DNA of 16,714 nt. It comes from Auxenochlorella pyrenoidosa. Taxonomy: Eukaryota; Chlorophyta; Trebouxiophyceae; Chlorellales; Chlorellaceae. Below are positions 10,101 through 16,714 of the stretch, in pieces. The notes under the pieces were generated by a model. The model saw only the letters and a program-made list of their open reading frames with translations. It made no database searches and had not been told where the DNA came from. The translations under genes were made by a program, and so were the position numbers. Position 1 is the stretch's first letter; each line of letters starts with the position of its first letter. The stretch covers positions 168,680 through 185,393 of the forward strand of contig KQ482066.1 of assembly GCA_001430745.1 (NCBI GenBank). Direction: 5' to 3'.

Positions 10101-13100
10101 TCACGGTCACCCCCACCACCGTCCCCGCATCAGAGGCCATGCCGGGTGGCGGCCGCAGGCTGCAGCAGGCAAGTCTGCCATTGGATTGGGGATAACATGG
10201 GAGTGCAGTGTGCACTGCGGCAGTCAGGTCCATGCCCGGTGCCCAGCAGCAGCTGCTGTAGGGACATGGGTCACCACAACTCATGCTTGCCGGCATCAAT
10301 GTACAGCCACATTCCACGACCAATTTGCACACCTTCCCGTGCTTGCCCCATCCGCTGCAGGCCATGGTGCCTGCTGTTGAGGTGGTGGCCCCTGTCAGCG
10401 CTGTCCAGCGAGCCCCGGGCGGAGAGGTGCGAATGTGGCAGTGGTGGTGGTGGTGGTGAGGGGGGGTGTTGGACCAGTGACAGCTTGAGCTGGCGACCAA
10501 ATCTTGTCGGCTTGTGCGTGCCACGACTGGGCACTGCGCTCATGCTGCCCTCAGGCCGTGGTGCTGGGCGCCCCTGGAGTGATGGCCACCCCCACCACCG
10601 TCCCCGCATCAGAGGCCATGCCCATGGGCGGCCGCAGGCTGCAGCAGGTAGGATTATGTGAAGGCGGTCTGTTCCCTCTGCTTCTTGGCTGGGCGGGCGG
10701 ATACAAGCGCTGCCGGGCTGACAGGACTGCTTGGTCTCCCTGTGCTCCGTGGACAATGGCAGAGCTGACCTGCACCGCTGCCGCCGCAGTCTTGGGCGGC
10801 CTTACTGCTGGTTCCAGCTCTCAGGTCGCTGCTGCCTCCTGCTGACACACTTCTCCTGTGGCGTTGCCAGGGTGCTAAACAACCTGTCCACTCCGGAAGC
10901 GGACCCCAACAACCCTGCTGCTACCCAGCTCGCCATACAGCGCGCCCCTCCCAGCTGTCTCCTCAGCATCAAGCCCCGCCCCTCCCGGCCCCGCCCCACC
11001 CCACAGGAGACCCTGCTCGCTTCTGCTGTGTCGCCCCCCGTGGCCACCCTCGAAGGCCTGGGCCCCGCTGCCGAGGCGCTGCTGGTCCCTGTGGCTGAGG
11101 CCGTTGCCGGCGCGTCTCCATCCCCCACCACCACCGGCCCCCTGACAACTGCGCCCTCTGGCAGCGCCGGCGCCGAGCCCACGACTGGCCGCAGGCTGGC
11201 TCAGGTGGGCTGCATGGCTGGGCAGGGCTGCACATGCTGGCTTCGACGCTGCCTGCTCCTGCGCTGGGCATGGTCAGTGGGTACGTGGGTACGTGGGCGT
11301 GCAAGGCACGGGCCCAGGAGCAGACCGGGTGCGGTGGGCCTGCTGTGCTGCAGGGGGCGGCGACCTCCGAGCTGCCGCCGACAGCGACGCCGGGCGGTAC
11401 CCCTTCGCCCGTGGGCGAGGTGTCGGCTGAGCCTGCCGAGACGATTGCCAGCCTCGGCCGCCGCCTCCTGTAGGTGACTGCCATCTGGCGCGGCGGTGGG
11501 TCTGGGAGGCACAACATCCCAGCCACATCGATTGCTGCCTACTCATCTTTGGCCGGACCCTCCTTCCTGCAGTCTCCTTTGGCTGCGAACAGAACGCCCC
11601 AAGAGCAGGGCCCCGCCCCCCGCCTCCTCACCTCCCAGCCCCCAGTGCTCTTCCCTTGCATCCCTCCCCACCCGCGTGTGCAGTCGCCCGCTGAGCGAGG
11701 CGAGACGTACGAGCCCAAGGGGATGGCCCCCTTGGCAGAGAAGCGGGAGGAGAAGGCCGAGGCGGCGCCCAAGGCCACCAGTGGCCGCCCGGTGAGCGGG
11801 TGGGCGCGAGGGCCTACGCCCCTGGGCAACGAGCCGCCATTTTCAACCTGTGGGCAGGTGTGGAGGGTGCGCCATAAACATGGCTAGCAGAGGGACTTTG
11901 GTAGAGTTGATCCAGCTTTGTGAATCCCCCGCGCCCTGCAGTCTGGCGCCGGCGCGCTGGCGCCAAGCCCTGAGGCAGGCGCTGTGCCCATCCCCGCCGG
12001 CGTCCCCACACTCGTCACCGGCCCCGCGCTGGTGGCTGGCCCAGCGGTTGTCACCCCCGTGGCCCCAGCTGTGGAGCGGCCGGGCGCGCCCGCCGGAGAG
12101 GTCACCGCCTCCCCGGTCCCCGCTGCTGGCGCCGGCGTTGGCGCTGCTCCTGCCGCCACTAGCGGGCTCACTGCCGGCCCCGTCACTGCCGCCCCGACCA
12201 CCGTGGTGGGCGCCCCGGCACTGGAGGCGCTTGCGCCCGCTGCAGAGCGCCTGTTGGTGCCCATCGCCGAGGCTATCGCTGGCACTGTCCCCCGCACCGC
12301 CAGCGGCACCACCGGTCGACGCCTGACCCAGGTGGGCGGGAGCAGTTTATCAGGCCCTGGGTTGCCTGTGATGCAAGCAGCACAGAAGCAGCCTGTGTCT
12401 GTGCGCACATTGCAACCTCGCAGCAGGGTCCTCGTTGTTCAAGGCTCATCGGGTGTCATGTTGCCTCCCTCGCTGGCTTTGTGCCGCTGCAGGGCGGCGG
12501 CGGCGGCGGAAGCGGTGGCAGTGGCGGTGGCACGCAGACCAGAACACGCGCTGGTCAGGCCACTGCCCCTGCTGTCGAGGCTGCACGCCGTGCTGCGCCT
12601 GCGACCGAGGTGCGTTGGGCAGCCAGTGAGCTTGGGGGCTGCATGGTTGGCCGCAAGCTGGCAGTGCGTTGAGGACAGGAGGTGGCAGCATTGGCGGGCA
12701 GGCTCAACCGGCATGTGTGTGCATACACAGCTCTGCAAGCGCAGCTCCAGCTGTGCGGGACTCAAGTTCAAACCTTGTCTGCCGAGCACCTGTGCTCCCC
12801 TTGCGAGATCATTCGCCCGGCCCTGTCTCATGCGCCTGCTTTGCACCTCCGCTGAAACTGCTTCCAGGAAGAGGCTCGCCGTCAGGCCGAGGCTGCTGCG
12901 CGCCAGGCAGCGGCTGCCGCGCGCCGCACTGTTGGCAAGGTGCGGGGCGCATGGACCGCGAGGAGCTGCGCAGCTCTGGTGTACATGCTGGGGCCATGCT
13001 TGCTGCGCCCAGGAGAGTAGGAGCAAGTGTAAGAGCCTGGCGGCCAAACAGTGTACCTGTGCTGGCTCCCAAGCGCTGCCGCAGGCTCCTGTGGCCGAGG

Positions 13101-15443
13101 CTGCCAGCCTGCTGGTCCCTGTGGCCGAGGCTGTGGTCCGCGCTGCCCCCTCTGCTGAGGCTGCGCGGCGTGCACCGGCTGCAAAGGTTTGCAACAGGGG
13201 GGCTGTTTAGCTGTGCAGATCGCGGCGCGTGGCCACTGGCCAGAAGACTGTGCAGAGGGCTTGGGCGGCCTGCACCCATGTATCGAGAAAAGCTTAGGAT
13301 GTATGCCACCCTCAGCAGCTCACACACTCCCAATGTGTCGCACCTGTTGCGGCCCCCTGCGGCATGGCGTGCAGGTCCCTGCCGCTGTTGTGGCACCCCC
13401 CATTGTGGCTGGACCCATCGTTGAGGCCCTGCTGGTGCCGGTGGCTGAGGCCATTTCGGCTGCCGTCCCGACCCCGGCCACCACAACCCTGCCCGCTGCC
13501 GTCGGCACAGCGACTCCGCCCGCCGCCACTGGCACCGGCACCATCGCTCCAGGGGCAACAGCCATCCCGGCTGCGCTTGCCCCTGGCGCCACCGGAGCTG
13601 GCCGCAGGCTGACTCAGGTGGGGAGTGGCCTGGGGTGGAGTGTGCTGCTAACATGTCCTGCGGCTAATGTCACGGCTTCCCTCGATCCCGAGCCAGGAGG
13701 TGACTCCGGGCAGGGCAGGCAGGGTCAGCTCAGGGGCCGTTGGCCCGCGTTAGATGCTCCACTGCATGGGATACGAACAACATTCACGCGAGGGGGCGCC
13801 ATCCAGCGATGAAGCACAGCACTCCACCCCAGCTCATGCCCACAACACTGGCTCCACCTCCCGCAGACATCCAGCGGCAGCAGGAGCCCCTCACCGCCGC
13901 CCTCCCCCAGCGGCGGCACCCGCTCCCCTTCGACGCCCAGCTCCAAGGCTGCGGCCTCGCCCTCACCAGTCCCAAAGGTGAGGCTTGTTAGCAAGGTTAG
14001 GGGTGGCAGCCACTGGTGCTTGTTGCAGGCAACCTGGCCCATGATCCGTGTCGTCCAAAGCTCCCGGCTTCTGCCTTCCCCCGGCGCACTGCCATCAAAT
14101 GTGCCTGCAGATTGGGCCAGTGGCCGAGGCAGTTAGGCGCGCCATTCCCGTGGCCGAAGCGGTGGCCCGTGCCGTATCCCCCGCCCCTGCCGCCGCCGGC
14201 GTTCTGCCTGCGGCTTCGCCCCGGCCAGTCCCCAAGGTGAGGGTTGTCGCCTGCACTGGTGCTTGTCACAGCAGCCCACCGTTTGTTCCATGCCGTGCAA
14301 AGCTCCCTGCCTCCACCTCTACTCGGGGCTGCCACCAAATGTGCCTGCAGATTGGACCGGTGGCTGAGGCAGTCAGGCGCGCCATCCCCGTGGCTGAAGC
14401 GGTGACCCGTGCTGTCGGTGCCCCCGCCACCGGTGTTCTGCCCATCGTCGCCGTGCCTGCGGCAGCCGGTGTCCCCGCCGTTGCGCCTGTGGCCGCTGCC
14501 CCCAAGGCGGTCCCGCCGCGTGTGGAGCGCCTGCTGGTGCCGGTTGCAGAGGCCATTGCCCGCGCCATTCCCACACCTGCCGCGGCACCCGTCGGAAAGG
14601 GTGGAGCAGCGGGGCGCCCCGTGCCCGTGCCCACGCTTCCAGCCGCCGGCGCCGTCCCCGTGGTCTGCCCGCCCGCCCCCAAGGCCGCGGCCCCGCTGAT
14701 CGAGCGCCTCTTTGCGCCTGTGGCCGAGGCGGTCGCCCGCGTCGTCTCCCCGTCCCCGGCTGCCAAGTCGCCCTCGCCAGCTGGCAAGTCCCCCTCCCCC
14801 TCTGCCAAGTCGCCTCCACCGCCACCACCCAGCCCAAGCGGCAAGTCCGGCAGGAAGCTCAAGCAGGTCAGTTTGCTGCTGTGCTCAGTAGGTTGGACGG
14901 TGCTGAATGATGCCAGATGAGGAGGGGTGGGGTGTGGGCCTCTGGCGGACACAGGTCGATGGGCATCAACAGGATAGAGTGCCCGCTCGCTGCTAGGTGT
15001 CAGGCAGGGCGAGCAAGCCCTGAAGCCCACCTTCGGCTGCCGCTAGCGCAGGAGGAGGGCCCCCTGTTCTTTGTCCCCGCTGCCGAGGTGCCGTAGGCAG
15101 CTGCACGTGAGAGGCCAGCAAGGCAGTGCAGTCGGATGCCCAGGAGGATGTGTTCTCTGGGCGCGTCCCCTCTCCGCCCCAGGCAGGCCTTCTCGCTGGC
15201 CATTCCTCTGCTGCCTTGTCCACCATTCCTGGCGAAACTTATGGCAGGCTCTTGCACACTGACCCCTCCTCGTCTCCCCACCTCCTACCCCCCCTCCCCC
15301 TGCAGAGCCCCGGCCCTGCTCCTGCCCCAGCTGCCGGTCCAGCCCCCGGCACTGCTGAGCAGGGCACCGGCGGCGGGGCAGCCCAGGTGGCGCCTGTTCC
15401 CACTGTAGAGACGGCCCCTGTTGCCCAGGATGTGGCCCCCTGA
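7161..15443 (+). CDS. Secreted Ala/Val/Pro-rich tandem-repeat protein, about 27 exons, no recognised family
   Basis: Exons: 7161-7251, 7411-7464, 7530-7633, 7888-7974, 8195-8284; 8495-8560, 8695-8787, 8939-9004, 9162-9254, 9446-9511, 9618-9710, 9856-9921, 10076-10168, 10361-10426, 10555-10647; 11007-11204, 11354-11419, 11684-11791, 11942-12331, 12493-12609, 12868-12939, 13085-13186, 13375-13617, 13867-13977, 14111-14236, 14351-14866, 15306-15443 (TGA). They sum to 3408 nt, 1135 residues. Residues 1-20 are a clear signal peptide (MARSAAVLLLLALAAGCVTA, then DEE). Residues 143-407 are five 53-residue repeats. The rest carries recurrent VPVAEA motifs, GRRLxQ or GRKLxQ ends, a charged Ala-rich helix (701-724), and Ser-Pro/poly-Pro stretches (about 840-870 and 1051-1083) like hydroxyproline-rich algal wall proteins. 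Introns 1-2 are phase 1, all later ones phase 0. No catalytic domain is visible; an extracellular or wall role is inferred. Exons 1-3 and the 11354 exon end are least certain; it could also be two genes split near 11473. Confidence 0.7.
8495..10647 (+). repeat. Five tandem copies of a two-exon module (66-nt + 93-nt exons)
   Basis: Starts of the 66-nt exons: 8495, 8939, 9446, 9856, 10361; each begins AMVPAVEVVAP and ends APGGE. Starts of the 93-nt exons: 8695, 9162, 9618, 10076, 10555; they share TPTTVPASEAMP and end GR(R/K)L(Q/H)Q. Short exons 1, 3 and 5 carry PVSAVQRAP; 2 and 4 carry PAGAVTRAP. Long exons 2 and 4 differ from 1, 3 and 5 in the same way (MPGxGR against MPTGGR or MPMGGR). The true period is therefore about 915-950 bp (two modules), and introns share it: TGACAAACCACAAAGCTT follows long exons 1 and 3, and AAAGGGCTGCCTGTGCTGCC follows short exons 2 and 4. 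This indicates unequal crossing-over or segmental duplication that copied introns with exons. Confidence 0.92.
11420..11473 (+). other. Alternative coding extension ending in in-frame TAG within the repeat-protein gene
   Basis: The exon at 11354 gives exactly 22 codons if spliced at GAG|GTGTCG (11419/11420), matching the 66-nt module exon. Read-through stays open and coding-like, ending ASLGRRLL then TAG at 11471-11473, directly followed by GTGACT, a good donor. Other copies have CAG at this place, so TAG looks like a C-to-T change at the last codon of a GRRLxQ exon. Using the downstream donor would give a 512-residue product without the Ser-Pro region; using the upstream donor gives the full-length protein. 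Confidence 0.5.
13978..14415 (+). repeat. Tandem duplication of an intron plus VPVAEA exon start, period 240 bp
   Basis: The segment about 13978-14175 (intron plus start of the 14111 exon) resembles about 14237-14415 (next intron plus start of the 14351 exon). Both introns contain ACTGGTGCTTGT early and both end AAATGTGCCTGCAG followed by ATTGG (14097-14115 and 14337-14355). Both exons begin IGPVAEAVRRAIPVAEAV. After about 14175 and 14415 the copies diverge. Confidence 0.85.
14747..14845 (+). repeat. SPSPAxK heptad repeats and SPPPPPPSP extensin-like tract
   Basis: In frame with the 14351 exon the sequence encodes SPSPAAK, SPSPAGK and SPSPSAK (21 bases each from 14747) followed by SPPPPPPSPSGK. 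Such Ser-Pro and Ser-poly-Pro runs are the usual targets of prolyl hydroxylation and O-glycosylation in volvocine and other green algal wall glycoproteins, so they support an extracellular destination. Confidence 0.85.
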
Positions 15444-16173
15444 AGTTGCAACCCTTCCTGGAGCGCATTGCCTGTCTTGGCAGCTGCCCGCCCTCCCCAG
15501 AAGGGGGGCGGGCCGAGACGAAAAGGACCACCCTGCTGCGACCCTTTTGAACAGTCCAGTCCAGGCATCACCCGAAGCTGGCAGCCAGCACAGCACCGGC
15601 CTGGCCCTCCCACACGAGACCCCAGCACAGTGCCCCCGTCCCTGAGCGAACCCAACCGCCACCCCACAGCACTGCCTGCCAGTGGCTCCGTCCTGTCGAT
15701 TGTTCGAGCACTCCTTCAGTCCTCCGACACTTCCTCCCTGGATCCTGTCCCCTGTGTATACATCTGCTGCCGATGCCCCTCCCGATTCTACACTAGCGAA
15801 CCAAGCCCGGTGACCAGCATGCCTGTTCTTGCTCATAAGCAGGTGGCCTTATCCTGCTGGTTGCCCCCTCCCCACATTCTTCATAACTCAGGCCCATTTC
15901 TTGCACAGACGAGTTGGCGGGCTGCGGCCCAAGTGATGCAAAGGAATGTGTAATCAAATGCGTTGCGAGGCGAAGAAGAGGAAGCAGCAAGGTGCCGGAA
16001 AGGCAGGGAGCACGGAGGGAACAGGCAGGGGGTAGCAGGCAGGTGGTAGCAGGCAGTTTTGCAGAGGGCGAGCACTAGTCGGGGGGGCAGGTTTGGAGGG
16101 CAGCTGCCGAAATAGAGGGTGTGCGCCGACAGGGTCATTCGTTTGCACAACGCGGCCGGCTGGCTGGTGACGC
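15444..16173. other. Convergent 3' region; no gene seen
   Basis: This stretch lies between the stop codon of the plus-strand repeat-protein gene and the stop codon of the minus-strand gene. Its first about 510 bases are probably the long 3' UTR of the repeat-protein gene up to the TGTAA signal. Open frames here are short or antisense and show no family motif. A CAGG/TAGCAGGCAGG-rich stretch at about 16020-16060 is low-complexity. Confidence 0.5.
15949..15953 (+). terminator. TGTAA polyadenylation signal of the repeat-protein gene
   Basis: This is the first TGTAA after the stop codon at 15443, about 505 bases downstream. It fits the chlorophyte poly(A) signal and would give a long 3' UTR. No matching signal was seen on the minus strand for the convergent gene. 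Confidence 0.45.
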
Positions 16174-16338
16174 TTAGTCCAGGTCGGCCTGCTCCACCTT
16201 GCCGTCCTCCTCGTCGCTGCTGCCTCCCCCCAGCCCGCCGTCGCTGCCGCCGCCTGCCGCCGCCGGGCCCGCCGCCGCCCCCGCCGTGGCCACGTCCCCA
16301 GACCCCGCCTTCTGCAGCTTCTTCGCCTTCTGCTTCTC
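16174..16338 (-). CDS. C-terminal exon of an unrecognised protein (gene continues upstream, partial)
   Basis: On the minus strand an acceptor CCTGTGCAG at 16339-16347 opens a 54-codon exon ending in TAA at 16176-16174. It begins EKQKAKKLQKAG, passes through an Ala/Gly-rich middle and ends in an acidic tail (GGSSDEEDGKVEQADLD). The start is in phase 0. A possible preceding 21-nt exon at 16642-16662 (KPGGAQQ, acceptor CTAG, donor GTGGGG) is also phase 0, but is a guess. The basic-then-acidic tail suggests a cytosolic or nuclear protein, but no domain is present to name it. The rest of the gene lies beyond the window edge. Confidence 0.5.
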   Translation of the reverse strand, partial: EKQKAKKLQKAGSGDVATAGAAAGPAAAGGGSDGGLGGGSSDEEDGKVEQADLD

Positions 16339-16698
16339 CTGCACAGGGGTGGGCATGAAGGGATGGGAAGCGTCGAGGTCGAGGGCAGCCGTGTCGTACC
16401 CCTGCCCAGGGCCTCAGGGTTGGCAAGCCCAACAAGCTGTGAAAGGCGCAGGCTTGGAGGGCGCCTGCCTCGCTGTGCAGCTTGCATGCTGCCCACCTGC
16501 CCAGCGCCGGCACCACAGTCCTGTGCTGCTCTGCACCTGTACCACCAGAGTGCCGCGTGCCTGCCGCCCTGCCTTCTCTCCCGGCATCCAGAAACAAGCC
16601 ACCTGCCAGGACCGCGCGCAATAGCGACTGCCTACCCCCACCTGCTGCGCTCCCCCAGGCTTCTAGGCAAGCCTCAGCCTCTGGCCCCCAGCCAAGCC

Positions 16699-16714
16699 CC
16701 CCCCCCCNCCCNCC
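16699..16714. other. Poly-C with ambiguous bases at the window end
   Basis: The window ends in a run of C with N at 16708 and 16712. This looks like a low-quality contig edge or gap boundary, so the minus-strand gene cannot be followed further. Confidence 0.8.

Noticed and set aside
9565..10524. Long minus-strand open frame (319 codons) across the tandem array
   Set aside because: It spans alternating exons and introns of the plus-strand gene and repeats only because the DNA repeats; splice signals are on the plus strand.
8495..10647. Regular repeats considered as CRISPR array or satellite
   Set aside because: Repeat units are protein-coding exons with splice borders, with similar rather than unique spacers, in a eukaryotic gene.
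10789..10831. Extra exon candidate (LGGLTAGSSSQ) between the array and the 11007 exon
   Set aside because: It ends in CAG|GT, but no acceptor gives a phase-0 start, so it would break the frame that all neighbours share.
15881..16621. Minus-strand open frame of 246 codons over the convergent region
   Set aside because: It is in a different frame from the well-bordered exon at 16174-16338, is rich in Gly/Arg low complexity and has no recognisable domain.

Overview
The window looks like nuclear DNA from a green alga, most likely a GC-rich chlorophyte of the Chlorella clade (Trebouxiophyceae). The reasons are: very GC-rich coding sequence with high Ala, Gly, Pro and Gln content; many short introns with clean GT-AG borders and a few GC-AG borders; the chlorophyte polyadenylation signal TGTAA after two genes; Ser-Pro-rich extensin-like protein segments; and a LINE-type reverse transcriptase remnant of the kind common in green algal genomes. 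The organism is inferred from these features, not identified. All gene models were assembled by eye by matching splice sites to reading phase. The right end runs into poly-C with N bases, so it is a contig or gap edge.

Layout. (1) 1-2375, plus strand: the 3' part, or nearly all, of a five-exon gene for a nuclear-type RNA-binding protein (Q/A-rich N-terminus, coiled coil, one RRM, RGG tail), ending in a TGTAA site. (2) 2458-2884, plus strand: a frameshifted remnant of a non-LTR retrotransposon reverse transcriptase. (3) 2997-about 6196, minus strand: a gene of about 13 exons for a membrane-anchored GH16 laminarinase-type beta-glucanase with an intact catalytic motif and an 18-nt microexon. (4) About 6087-6231, plus strand: a possible trypsin-like (S1) protease exon remnant that lies antisense to the uncertain first exon of the GH16 gene. 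(5) 6232-7160: spacer between divergent genes. (6) 7161-15443, plus strand: a gene of about 27 exons for a secreted, low-complexity Ala/Val/Pro-rich repeat protein of about 1135 residues. (7) From 16174, minus strand: the C-terminal exon of an unrecognised gene.

The most unusual object is the repeat-protein gene. Its core (8495-10647) is five copies of a two-exon module: a 66-nt exon ending in GGE and a 93-nt exon ending in GR(R/K)LxQ. These are nested in a higher-order repeat of about 915-950 bp in which introns are also similar and the splice donor alternates between GT and GC. In the model, 24 of its 26 introns are phase 0, so any internal exon from exon 4 on could be skipped or duplicated without a frameshift. 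The predicted product has a signal peptide, recurrent VPVAEA motifs, recurrent dibasic GRR/GRK sites and extensin-like Ser-Pro stretches. I do not recognise it as a known family. An extracellular or wall location is inferred; its function is unknown.

The GH16 enzyme and the repeat protein are transcribed divergently and both are predicted to enter the secretory pathway. A shared role at the cell wall is possible but is only inference from position.
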